This document shows positions 14,586-25,940 of a stretch of DNA of 64,000 nucleotides, in pieces. Below the pieces are notes generated by a model. That model was not told where the DNA came from, made no database searches, and worked only from the letters and a program-made list of their open reading frames with translations. Origin of the DNA: Eudromia elegans. Lineage: Eukaryota > Chordata > Aves > Tinamiformes > Tinamidae. Made by a program: the position numbers and the translations under genes. Every line of letters starts with the position of its first letter. The first letter of the stretch is position 1. The DNA is taken from the NCBI GenBank assembly GCA_003342815.1, contig PTEX01000060.1, forward strand, positions 3,990,689 to 4,054,688, written 5' to 3'.

Positions 14586-15898
14586 TCCTGACATGAGGAA
14601 TGGTGAAAAATTCACCACAAGTGTGTGCAGTTTATCTTCACTAGTTCCTTAAAAAAATATCTACACAGCAACTACCAGGTTTACTATCTTTAAAAATATT
14701 GATTTTCTTCACAGTAAGAAGTGAGGGAACTTACACACTTAGCATAACTATAAAGCGATTTCCTGGTAAGTATGGATAATTACAGCATTGCAACTTCCTT
14801 CCAAGCCACCTAGCCACATTCTCCTTTAAAGAGTGTCACTCTATTAGGTACAAGACTATATGGTTACTATGCTGGACTCCTTCAAGAAACCCAACTCTAA
14901 AAGTACTTCACATCCAAGTTTCTTTAACCACACTTCACAACACACATGTGGACAGAAACATTTTTATGCTACTTGGCTCCACTGAATTAACCTCCTGAAA
15001 CTTATAGTGTCATCATCTATTACCTTCTGTATTCTCTGTCCTCTGCCCCAATACTATATATACAAGTAGTGGTTTATCCACTTAAAAAAAAAAAAAATCA
15101 ATTGAAAAGTAAAATCTGGCAACAAGTTTTCTAGTATTATGTGCATTTTATCTCCAAGTGCTTGTTCTTCACACTGCTATACAGTGCTGAATTCAGGTAA
15201 CAGCCTTTAGACACTAAAGTAAGTGCTGTATAAAGTATACAAATAAACCTATAAACCAGTTCAGAGCTGTCATTGCTCTGAGACATGAGAACTGGGACAA
15301 AGTCCTAGAAAAACTAGGTTTTCTCTAAAAGAAATTTCATGAACCATGCTTTGCACAGTTTCAAGACCATTAAATATGTCTGATTACTGTAAAACAAGTA
15401 ACCTAGATCACCTCCAGCACCCAGATTACCAAGGAGAATCCTTACTCCAATTCTAGGACTGAAACTCCAGAACAGGAGAAACTATATGCCCTAATGTAAA
15501 GGTAAGACCACAAGGTGAACGCTGCCTAACACAGGCCAAGTCTATGTGTAAAATTCTAATTCCTTCTCCCTCAAATAAAATAGGCAACTAAGCTTTGTGA
15601 TTGGGTAGAGGGGATGTTATTTGCCGTAGGTTATATTTTTATCATTCCAGATCAGGAATGCTCTTTTACATTCTTTGATATTTAAGGCAGTGGTCACCAA
15701 GGGGAATACAGGATTAGGATCCCTCCAAATGTTTACGGAGCTCCATAAAACAATAGCAAGATATACTAGAATAGGAATAATCCTGAGTACATAAGTGTTT
15801 ATTTTGAATGCCCACCAACTGTATGAGCTGAACATAATAAGTAGCTCAGCCTCACATTATCTCAAGATGCTTAAGCTAAGCTTAATAAATGTTATATT

Positions 15899-15962
15899 CA
15901 CACACACACGTGTGTGTTTGTGTTTATGTGTGTGTGTGTGTGTACATATATACACACACATA
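15899..15962. repeat. CA/TG dinucleotide repeat with palindromic ends
   Basis: A CA tract turns directly into TG repeats (CACACACGTGTGTG), followed by more TG and then TACATATATACACACACA. Each junction is self-complementary, so the tract can fold into hairpins or, as alternating purine/pyrimidine, take the Z form. It is a microsatellite in PICALM intron 1. Confidence 0.88.
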
Positions 15963-16740
15963 CCGACAACAAAACAGTCACAGATCTGGCAATCTTTGTA
16001 AGCAATATATCACACAAACAATTTTTACAGAAAAGCCTAAAAGTCTTGATTCTGGGAGAATCTTAAAAGATTGGGTTCATCTAGCTGTCCAGAACACAGC
16101 TCTTCAGAATGAAGCAATATTTAACTGCCATGTTCATCATAAATATATTAGAAAAATATTCAAGAAACATAATACTTATGGCAGAGTTCATTCACAGTGA
16201 GATGTCATTTTTTAGGGCTTATCTAGTAGTCAGAGGGTTTCAGTTATTTGCAAAAGGAAGACATGTACAAATAATGCAGAGGTGGGGTTTGAGTCACAAC
16301 TTCTGAAGAAAAAGAACATTTAAACATATAACCATAAACGGTATGAACAAAGAAAACTTTCAAATATGAAAGTACGTGTCATTTCCAGATACCAGGATCA
16401 TACAGACACTCCAAACTTATTAGGGGCAACATACAAACTTTATCTATCGTAGATGTCTTTTTAGCAATAATTAAAAACAAAGTGACCAGTTGCAAAACTA
16501 ATGAATTGTGTGAGAAAGAAAAAAAATTAGAAAGGCATAAACTGGAACTTTCACAGTTTGTACTAGTAGAAGACACTGACCTGCAACACAGAAGAGGCTT
16601 AAATGCACACAAAGGGAAATATAGAAATGGTTTTGTCTTCTAACAGTCACTTGAAAAGCTTTCCAAGCAAATTCATCTTTCCACAACAATATTCTATAAG
16701 TCTTAATTAGTACATCCCCTAGCAACCACGTTCACAACAT

Positions 16741-16770
16741 CACACATATATAAATATATATGTGTGTGTG
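16741..16770. repeat. CA/TA/TG hairpin repeat
   Basis: A perfect inverted repeat: CACACATATATA at 16741-16752, a two-base AA loop, and TATATATGTGTG at 16755-16766, followed by more TG. It belongs to the same class of simple repeat as the 15.9 kb tract and can extrude as a cruciform. Confidence 0.85.
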
Positions 16771-17295
16771 TCCCTGAAGAGTAGTTACCTGAGCAGTTTG
16801 ATGATAAAAACCTTGTAACCGAAACTGTATTTTTCTGCTATTCTACACAAAGGGGAACAAGAGAGGAAGAGTCTGACAAAAGGATTCTCCAGAAAGCATC
16901 CCTTCTGTTGTTTGAAACCCAAAAGCACCATCATTTCATACATGAGCCATATGACAAGTTTCTCTCCATGAGACACAGTTACTTGGAATCCAAAGATTTC
17001 CTCAGCCTTCTGACACTCTTGGTTGACATAAAATATCAAAGCTAATCATTTACTACTTACTGCTCAGGTAAGAAATTAAATGAAAGAAGAAGAAATATCA
17101 GGAAGGAATTGAAGCAGCTGTTCTAGGGCTTGCCTAAAAATGTATCACATCATTCTCAGTTACTCACAGATCAAGAATTTCTCATGCCCTTAAAACAGAC
17201 ATGTTTTGGTGGAAAGAAGGAATAACCACGGCATATGCAATCCAAGTGCTATCATCTGGTCTTGTTATCTTGACTTAGACAGACTCAATGGAAAG

Positions 17296-17312
17296 AAAAA
17301 AAAAAAAAAAAA
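17296..17312. repeat. Poly-A run (17 A)
   Basis: A simple homopolymer in PICALM intron 1, about 1 kb inside the donor site. No retrotransposon body is recognisable next to it. Confidence 0.9.
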
Positions 17313-18327
17313 GAGACACAAGAAGAGTCTAGTCTTTTTCTCAGAGATGGAGGCAGGAAGGAAGGAGAGAGCCTATCTACAGTTCTACCTCCATTACCTT
17401 TCTTCATAGGTGAGAAAGGGTTAGTGGGAAGCTCCTTAAGGTCTAGAAGTACATGTGAGCTAATCAAGTGTTCAAGCCAAGTGCATCCTTAGTCCTGTGA
17501 CCTTACAGCTTAGTAGAAGACACAGTAATATGAACTTCACTGCTCATCATTCCCTTCACAGTCACCTGGGCAGAACAGAGCTGTGAGGAGACGTTTTAAA
17601 GACTTCTCACCATAGACCTATTTTTAATAAATGCTGAATCCCTATACAGGAAGTTAACTTCAGATACTGCAGATCTAAAGAAATCCTCCTGTGCCCATTT
17701 TCACAGCAAAAAGAAACAGACTAGAAAGGATAAGATTAAGAAGAATACTCTTATAGAAACAGATCAGTCCCTCGGGCACTCACTTCACATGTTCTTCCAC
17801 ATGGAAGAGTTACAAGAGCAATGAAGAAGCATTTTTTTTTTTTCCTAGCAGAGTATCTTGGAGGGAATTAAGGTAACTAGTCCACCAGCTCCTGCTTCCT
17901 GAAGCTTCAGCATCTCCCATCCAGACCAGGGGAGCGCTGCCCTGGCAGACAGCACAGATGAGATCAGTTAATAAGGAAAGCCCAGTCCATTCCTCTCCTC
18001 CTGGCCTCCGTAGTGCTCCCTCCCCAAGGAAGGCATGGGGGCAAGCACCTTCCCTTGGGAGCTCCCGTTGCCCTCACTCCCTTCCCGCTGCGCAGGCAAG
18101 GGCTGGACAAGGCCCCTTCCGGAGAGAGGGGCGACGCCTAAAAGGACCCTCATCCTGCCTCCCAAAACGTGCGGCACCCGACGCTAAACCACACTGAAAA
18201 CGGAGCTCTCCCTAAGCGCGAGGAGAGGGCACGTCCCCGTGAGGCCGCGGGAGCCGCCAGGAGCCCGGCGCAGGCCGGGCGACCCCTCTACTCAGCCCGC
18301 GGGCCACCTCCCTGCCGCGGTACTCAC

Positions 18328-18457
18328 AGTCCAGGTGCTTCTTCTTGGGCCCCATGACCTCGTGGGTCGTGGCCTTGCAGACGGTTTTTGAGACAGCCGA
18401 GCCGGTCACGCTATGCTGCGCCGCCGTGATGCGGTCGGTGAGGCTTTGGCCGGACAT
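18328..18457 (-). CDS. PICALM: PICALM coding exon 1 (clathrin assembly protein CALM, N-terminus)
   Basis: This exon encodes the first 43 residues plus one base of codon 44 of PICALM, an adaptor that binds PI(4,5)P2 and clathrin at the plasma membrane, controls coated-vesicle size and sorts R-SNAREs such as VAMP8. The peptide begins [16 protein letters not shown] and ends [13 protein letters not shown]. It matches mammalian PICALM except for Val instead of Ile at residue 34. It is the start of the ANTH domain. Lys28, Lys38-Lys39-Lys40 and His41, the residues known to contact the phosphoinositide, are all present. The ATG (18455-18457) has a good context, with A at -3 (CCCACC before ATG). The exon ends at a GTGAGTA donor (18321-18327), splitting the Tyr44 codon after its first base. 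The frame continues through the donor only as read-through. Exon 2 is not in the window. The 5' end of the exon is unknown; the promoter is a TATA-less CpG island. I am very sure of the identity. Confidence 0.97.
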
Positions 18458-18662
18458 GGTGGGCAGCGCTGGTGGAAAGCGCGGCTCCGCTGCCTCCTCG
18501 GGGGCCGCGACGGGAGGGACAGGGAGGACTCACCGGGGGACGGAGCTCGCCCGGGCTCCCTCACCCCGCCGTGCCGCAGGCGGCCCCCGCTCCGCCCTCA
18601 GGGACGGACCTGTCACCCGAGCAGGGACCCCTCCTTCTCCTCCTCCTCCTGCTGCTGCTGCT

Positions 18663-18699
18663 CCCGCCCCCTCCCCCAGCCACCGCCGCCCCCTCCCCC
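18663..18699 (-). promoter_or_regulatory. PICALM: G-quadruplex motif in PICALM leader/promoter
   Basis: On the minus strand this segment reads as five closely spaced G runs: two runs of five G separated by one A, an 11-base spacer, two more runs of five G separated by one A, then C and GGG. This fits a stable intramolecular G-quadruplex. It lies about 205-240 bases upstream of the ATG on the coding strand, so it would be in the 5' leader RNA if transcription starts further upstream. A short CAG/GGA repeat tract sits just downstream of it (about 18635-18662). Confidence 0.55.
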
Positions 18700-18801
18700 T
18701 CGCGCCGCGCCTTCCACTCGCCCGCCCGGGACACGCGCCCGGCGCCGCAGGAAAATGGCGCCCGCGGAGCTCCTCCTCGGACCTTGCCGGGCCGCCCGCC
18801 C

Positions 18802-18905
18802 CACGTGACCGCCGCCACGCCCCCACGTGACACGCCCCGCCGCGCCTTACGCCACGCCCCTCCCGCCCTGGCGCCACAAGCGGGGGGGAAGAGAGTGGTC
18901 ACGTG
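18802..18905. promoter_or_regulatory. PICALM: Three CACGTGAC E-boxes upstream of PICALM
   Basis: The octamer CACGTGAC occurs at 18802-18809 and 18824-18831 on the plus strand, and as its complement GTCACGTG at 18898-18905. CACGTG E-boxes flanked by GTCA/TGAC are the preferred sites of USF1/2 and of the MiT factors TFEB, TFE3 and MITF (the CLEAR element). Three identical copies in about 105 bases directly upstream of an endocytosis gene suggest functional binding sites. Which factor binds is inference. Confidence 0.6.
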
Positions 18906-19646
18906 GTGAGAGGCAGCCGTTGGGGGCCGTTGAGGGGCGGCGGTTGGGGACGAGCGTTGGCCGCTGTGGGGAGGGCAGGTTGGGGAGACCCTCCTGTGAG
19001 GACCGGGTCTGAGGGGAGTTGGGTGAGCGAGGACATGCACAGATCCCAGAGCCGGGTGCCATGTGTGGGCAGCGCTATTCTTCCTCTTTAAATCCATGGA
19101 TTTGGTCAGTGGGAATGTTGATGGGTTCAGGAGCGTTTTCCCCTGAGGGGAGTGTAGGATTAAAAAGCTCTGTAAATGTGCATGAAAGAGAGGAGAGGTT
19201 TCTACCCCGAAGGATGTTTTTGTCTTTCTTGACTGAGAAAGTTTTGTGGAAACTCCTTTAGTGCCACCTTACACAATGGAAATGTAAAGGAGAAAGTCTG
19301 CTCAAAGGCTGTGAGGCGTTTCAGTCTGTGTGGTTGCTGTGATCATGTCTCTCCTCAGTGTTTACTTTTTATTTTATTATTATTTGAAAGCTTGCCAAAA
19401 GAATGCTTAAACATACATCAGGGGAAGCATAAATTTTGTTTGTTTGTTTTCTAAGACCTCTCACAAACGATCTCCCATCATTTTCGTATTCAGCCAATGC
19501 TTCTCGGGGCCCTTATATCAGGTCTGTCCTTGACTTTTGGGGATTTTAAACAAGTTACTTAAGGCTTTTTGTTCGTAAAAGATGACTTGTACTTAGCATG
19601 CCTTCGGTAGGTCTGGTACCTATGGGACCCAGATGCAGTGGCTGGT

Positions 19647-19670
19647 GGTGAGGTTGATGGTGAGGTTGAT
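19647..19670. repeat. 12-bp perfect tandem duplication
   Basis: GGTGAGGTTGAT occurs twice in a row. Small local duplication about 0.6 kb beyond the PICALM CpG island. No coding meaning is evident. Confidence 0.9.
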
Positions 19671-22600
19671 AGTTGCCTCCTACTGTGCAATGGTAACGTA
19701 AAGCCACAGCCACCCAGCTATCTACAACTTTCATCACTTGTGACAATGAGGCACTGCTATTTTTCCCAAATAGCAGCAAATAGTATAGCAAAACTTTCAG
19801 CTCCTCCGGCTTCCAGCAGACAAATGTTCTTCCTCTCCCCAGAGTGCCCAATGTGGTTCCTCATGGAACCGTTCTCCATCCATGAAACCACTGAAATTTT
19901 TATGAGCCAACTTAAACAGAAACAGTACACAGATGATGTGCCCAGCTCTGTCTCTTTGACAGGCTATATAAGCAGGATTATCTCTTTATAATGCATAATA
20001 AAAATCAGTGTCAGATGAAGGGCAGCTGGGTAAAGCCGAAACAGTGATGCTATTGCTGTGTGTGTAGAAAGAAGACTGCGCTTGTAGAACTTGCTGCCTC
20101 TGTATTGCCAGACTCTTTGAAGCCTGGCATTGTTTATGTTTTTTGGTTCCTTCTGAACTGTTTCTAGATCCCCACATATCCATACTGGGCACGATAAATC
20201 ACAGTTGTGTGCAAAATAAACACTTGAGAAGGCTTTTGTATCAGACAGCTTTAGAGTAAATCTTTGCACTATGAAAATACCAAGAGGCAGCTAAAGGCTA
20301 TTGATACAACAACACATTTAACTGTTTATCATCTCTTTGTGTTATTTGCATATTTTAGCGTCAGAGGTTTAAATAATTTTAAAAACTGATAGTAGTTTTT
20401 GTGCTAGCTCCAACTAGGATTGGGATTTCAACTCCCTACTTCAAGGAACTTTGCTTTTCAGAAAAGATCAATGGAATTGGCATCAGTAATTTCAGGTCTG
20501 CCTCTTCATCTCTCATTATGTCCACTGCTCTGTCCTGCAACAGTGAAACTATCCAAACAGAGCAAGCCTGTAGCTATAGGAGTTACTTAGAGCAATTTTA
20601 GATGATATACCTCATTTGTTAGAAGAAGTCTTAGAGGTCTAAAATCAAAAATGAATTTAGCCTGAATTTTTCTCTCTAGCTCTTCATATACACAGAAACC
20701 TCACTTTGAACCTACTCAGTTAAAAAATCTATTCTACTCTTGCTCTTAAGCAGAAATGGGTGAGAGAAGTCATGGGAGAACTTTTTGTAATTGTTTGGTG
20801 TTTTTTAATTGCTTGGGAGGCACTTGATACCATTATGATGAGGAGCTTGAAACACTGTGATAGATAATAATCTGCGTGCCTCCCAAAGATTTGGAAATTG
20901 AAATCAAAATATTAATCTCTTCCTTTCCCACCTGAAGAAACAAGTTTGATTAGTTTATAACTCGTTTGTTTTTGTTTGTGTGTCTGGGTGTGCTTGCGAA
21001 TGAAAGGAGTATGTATTGAAGAGAAACTAGTGCTGATATGAGTCCTATATTTAGCTAAGCAGCAAACCTAAACAACATTCTTTTCTCTTGTGAAGATTTC
21101 TTTCAGAGTCTGGATCCACCTCCAGTGAAAATGCTGTTTCCGGCATTCATGAACTCCCCAAAGTGTCGGTGTTTCTTTGGTGTCCTGGTGGGACAGGCAA
21201 GCTGACAGGGCTGTTTCTGCCTACGTGTATTGAACAGTGCTGAAAGTCTTGCCTCAACTCTACTTCTTTAAGTTGTTATGTATATCATTTTCCTGCAACA
21301 TTGTCATTTCTATGCTGTGCCGTGTCTGACAGATCATAATACCCAGAGTGCAGCTATGTGCTATGGTTCCCAAGTGCTTCTGGCGTTCGTGCCTTCCTTC
21401 CTTCATGGTCGGTACTGTTGCAGACACTCCCCAAACTGTTAGGAAATCTATGGGTTTGGAGGCATTATTAATCGAGTCTAGCTTCACATTTAAAACAGGT
21501 GTTTTGGTTGAATGTCAGACCTGTGAGAAATCAGCTCTTCTGGGGTGCGGGACTGGTGAGGCATGGAAGAGAACACATGGTAATGAACTGTAGCAGACTG
21601 TTCTTTGGCTTCCCAAATGTAGCCAGGTACATTCATAACATAACACACCTCTAAACAACGCAAGTGGGGAACACTGGCCATTCTCAGATTATAAAGGGCC
21701 TTCTATAATAGAGATGGTTTATTAATATTACAGTCTAAGGTTATTGATGCACTTTTGAGTAGCTTAATTCCGCCTGTTATAGTAGTGCCCACTTAATTAC
21801 AAGGTAGTAATTTCAAAGCCATTTTTAAAGATTCTCGCAAGGATTCACTCAATTTTACTTTTCTGTGCAAGGCAATACTCCGGCTTGATTATAGTAAGAG
21901 TCCACTATAATTTGCATTGTCACAGCAACTTCATGAAAGTGTTTTATGGCCAATAATTAACTTACTCTTGTAAGTTAATTCTTCCTCTAGGACAAAGACA
22001 AACATATTTCTAAGAATCTGGGATACAGAAAGGCTTAAGTCAAAGTGACACTTTTAGTGGCATAGTGAGGTAGAGTAGCACTGGCATGTGCTTCTCTCTG
22101 CTTATTCATGCCGCCAATATAGGCAGTCATCAGAGGTATGGACAGTGACCAGATTACATCAGGGGAAGGAGTGTGGGAATAGCACAAATTAGCCACAACA
22201 CACAGCAGAGGATTTTTTCTTTAGGTGATACTGCTTTCCATCTCTCTGAATATAGTTGCTTACACCACTCACCTTCCTCCTGCCCGCACGTAACATGGTG
22301 ACTGCCAGGCTCTTCTTTCTGCTTTTCTCTTAGCCACTTTGTATAAAACTGTATTTCTGATCCCTCAGACTTCAGTGCTCACCTCCTTCCTTTCAGTCCC
22401 AGCGATCGTTATTCCCTGCTCAATTCCTTCCTGCTTCAAATACTTCACTTCTTTTTATCTAAACACCCCATGAGCTTGTCAGCTCCTGCTGAAATCACAT
22501 ATTGCTCTTACACCTGCTTTCTTCCCCTAGCTCCCCACTGTCTTCACATCTAGTTCAAACCTCTTGTCCTTATAGACAAAACCAACATGCTCAAGTTCCT

Positions 22601-25600
22601 GCTGAATCAGACATCTCCTTTTACTTCTTCCCTCTCTCTCTGGAAATGGTGCCGTCTTTGATGGTTCCTTTTTTCCCTCTCACCTTTCCCCTTTCATGCT
22701 TCTGTGTAAGGCCAATATCTAACATTCTTCATCACATGTGCAACTCAGAGCTCTGCAGCTTGTTCCACCTTTTCATGCGGCTTCAATTAACTAGTAGTCA
22801 AATTGTGATACTGTTCCCCAAAAGGAAGATTACTTTGTCAAAGGAGAAGGCAGTTGCCCAAGAGATAGTGTAATGTGGACGTGAGAAAAGTAGGTAGGGA
22901 GAGAGAAAATTTCAGTGCAATTTAAGAGGAAGAGAGTGATCTGAATTGATTTTACTGTGTTCACTTGGAAGTAGGATATTTGAGAGGAGCTCCCGTGCCA
23001 AATGAGAAGATCTAAGTAGAGGCAAAAACAAACACAATGCCTGTGAATTCTGTTGTGTGTTATAACACCTTTCCCTCCTTGCCTTGGCACGAAACTTGCA
23101 CACTGCAAAAGGGATTGTGCTGTACACAAAGGCCTTCAAAACCAGGATTGCTACCTGTGAAACAAATGCACATAACAAATGCCATTTAGAGTGTGAGACA
23201 GAAAGGAAACAAGCTGACCTACATTTTGTTCCCGCTTTTTAGTGGCTGTGTCAAACACTGACACCTCTGAAGTGAGAGGTTACGCCTGTATCTGCATTGC
23301 CCAGCCTAATGCACTCTTACTGCTCTTTCCTAAAATCTTTCTTTTTTAGACATCATTTCCTGGGAGTGGGTGCTCTCACATTAACTCACTCGAATGCTAC
23401 AAAGTCAAAACAACTCTTGCAACGCAGCCTTATCAAAGTGATGAGTATACTTACTCAAAATTTATGGGAGACCATCTTTGACACAGGAAAAACAAGTAAC
23501 CCAGTGCCAGCTAGTGACATTGTCTCCATCCCTTCCTCTTCATCTCATGTAGAAAACCTAGGACCTTGCTGCCAAATACTCTACTCACATCATAGCAGGC
23601 TGGCAGTGCTCGTGGGACTTGGCAGGAGATAGTGTTTGATAAGAATCCTTCTCTGGGCACTTTTGAGAGGCCACTGCCATTCATTTCGCTCCCCTACCAG
23701 CTCAAAAGAACCAAGCCAGCAGGGTGAGTGCAGGAGGAACTGCATTCCTTTCAAGCGCATGTAACTCGGAAGTAACTCCTATCATTTTCTTCAGTCATCT
23801 TAGAGCCAAGTGCAAACATAACACACTTCAGCCCCACAGGAATATTTTTAAGGAAAGTTATAAGCAAATGAAAATGCAGGGTATGAATGGAACAGTCACT
23901 TCAGCCTGCTGCCAAACTATAATTAGCACTTAAACTCACACACTTGCATGCACATACGTGCAGCAGAGCTTAATAGAATCCTCCATTAATATAGAGACTC
24001 ATGTGCTCTGTGTCTGGGAAAGCTTTACACCCACATGAATTTTGATGCGGAGCTGAAACAAAAATGTTGATGCTGGCAATGCCAACGATACAGAGTAAAT
24101 AGCTGGGTCCGGCCCTGCCAATGCTGACATGAATGGGGCTTCTCACCCAGAAGAAAACCTGTGTGTGAAAGTATTCTCAGGGCAAGGCCTGTATGGCAAA
24201 AGTAAATCCTGCTTCCTTTCCTCAAATGAATAAATCCATTTATACCAATGAGTTGGGCTCAAGCCTTGTGTATGTAGGTTCCACTGCCTGGTCTTTATGT
24301 GAGACCTGAATCTTGTCCACTGGAACGAGCTGGGCTATCAGGGCTTGATTGTCTGTTTCTGGGGTTAGGGACTGTGTTACGTGTGGGCAGATTTCATGCT
24401 GATTAATCAAATTGTGGCCCTGACAGGGACATTTAAATAAATGCCTCCCAACGTTTTGGTGGTGGATAAGGTATTCTGCATCTTAATATCAATAGAGGAT
24501 TTGTTCTAGTTCGCTCAGTACACAAGCACATAAATGAAAGTGCTTTGGTTCCATTGAGTGAAAAGGAGAAAATGCATAAAAAACAAACCAGATGTTTTAA
24601 ATTGCTTTGTTATTTTAATGACCTGAGAAACAAAGAATTACTAATAAGATAGGGGTGATTATTCTCTCTCTTTCACTTCGTTTCCTACTGTTATTGCTTA
24701 GAAACCAAGAAGGAATAAACCTCTCTGTCAGCACTTGGGCCAGTGTGGTGCCACACTGGGGAACAATTGAATTCCCAGCACCACAGCAGAGTAGTGGGAG
24801 AAGGGCCGTGGTAGGGCTGAAACACTCTTGGCAGTCTCCTGGTAAATCCATATCATTTTAAGATTAGAACTGAACCTGGAAACTAATGTTTATGACTTGT
24901 GGAGAGAAGATGCCTACTGCATTGGAAGCATAGTGATGTGAACCCTTCCACTGACAACTGATTGGAGACGAACAATTTCAGTTTCCATAGATCACAACAT
25001 CATCAGAAAATGGTAATTTTTATCTGAACCTGAGAGCAAAGAATAGTAAGGAGTCTCTATTTCATTATTTATATGCCCATCTAGCCAGTTCTTTTCTATT
25101 GGCTGCTTTTTCTGTGTACTTTAGGTAATCAATCGAGCTCTCCCATCAAGCTCAAGCTTTTTACACAGTATCCCTTTTCATTGGAAAGCCAGACATGTTG
25201 GCAGTGTTCATTTCTATAGGAATAAAGAAGTAATAATGATCCAAAAGGAAGGATTACATGCTTTCAAATTGCACTGGGATATTCTCAGGTAAAACACTAA
25301 CTCTATGTACATTGATACTCATTTTTAACATTATCTTATTTCTCTTCATTGCTAAAAACTTTGTCCATCACAGCCTAGGAATAAGCACAATAGCAGGACA
25401 CTGGTGAGCATTCAGTGCACCTGTATTTTTTTTAGCTCCCACAACCCAAAAAAACAGCAAAAGAAAAAGGCAAAAATGAACATCGGATGAATTGGGCTGA
25501 TTCAGGTTGCACAACCCAATTGCAGGAAACGGGAGAAGATAAGTAGTTTGTACAGCAGCTTATTGACCTGAAAGATCAGATACTTAAAAGAACATTTAAC

Positions 25601-25911
25601 TAAGAGCAGCTGTAAAGAAAACAGACTAGCAAGGCAGGAAAAACCACAAACTAAATACTTTGCAGGGCCATGTTTCATCACATACCGTATACTTTCAGAT
25701 GTGAGATTCTGTTCCTATTGAATCTGTGGCAAAATGCCCACCAACTACAAACAGAATAGGTTTTGTCTCTGTAAGCTGAGTGTGCAGTCAGCAGGAGCAG
25801 TGCAATATAGAAAGAAATCATGGAGGTGAGGAGTAGACACTGCAAATTTAGTGCTTTGCTCATCTCAATCTTCTATTTCCAAAATAACGTTCTGCTCTTG
25901 CATTATAACAA

Positions 25912-25940
25912 TTTTTTTTTTCTTTTTTTTTTTTTTTTTA
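25912..25940. repeat. Poly-T tract
   Basis: T10-C-T17-type tract ending in AG. It imitates a splice acceptor on the plus strand, but no exon-like sequence follows. Simple repeat. Confidence 0.85.

Larger units (their letters stand above)
1..18327 (-). other. PICALM: PICALM intron 1 (partial)
   Basis: This is the first intron of PICALM, starting at the donor GTGAGTA (minus strand, 18327 downward) and leaving the window at position 1, so it is at least 18.3 kb long. I looked for exon 2, which in other vertebrates starts with the rest of Tyr44 and LIQCTNEMNV, and did not find it in either orientation. The DNA is AT-rich and holds only repeats: a CR1 relic near 1.86 kb, a CR1 at 3.86-4.70 kb, poly-A and poly-T runs, TA and CA/TG dinucleotide tracts and one assembly gap. 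The open frames inside it are short and resemble no protein I know. The proximal 400 bases (about 17930-18327) belong to the CpG island. Confidence 0.9.
17930..19015. promoter_or_regulatory. PICALM: CpG island and promoter region of PICALM
   Basis: A sharp block of GC-rich, CpG-dense DNA stands out from AT-rich DNA on both sides and surrounds PICALM coding exon 1. No TATA box is visible upstream of the gene. The block contains GC boxes (for example CCACGCCCC near 18852), three CACGTGAC boxes, a YY1-like motif (AAAATGGCG at 18752-18760, plus strand) and a G-quadruplex motif on the gene's own strand. The layout is that of a broad housekeeping promoter. The transcription start cannot be fixed from sequence; it should lie between about 18480 and 18900. 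The long open frames on both strands here are what GC-rich DNA gives by chance. The plus-strand side (from about 18900) could also fire a divergent non-coding transcript, but I see no firm sign of one. Confidence 0.88.

Noticed and set aside
1-18300. Search for PICALM exon 2 in the intron
   Set aside because: No segment in minus orientation matched the conserved start LIQCTNEMNV or the ADSLFERTTN region, so exon 2 must lie outside the window.
18345-19097. Several long frames of up to 178 codons on both strands
   Set aside because: These lie in the PICALM CpG island, where stops are rare; the products are Arg/Pro/Gly/Ser-rich, and only the PICALM exon 1 frame is real.
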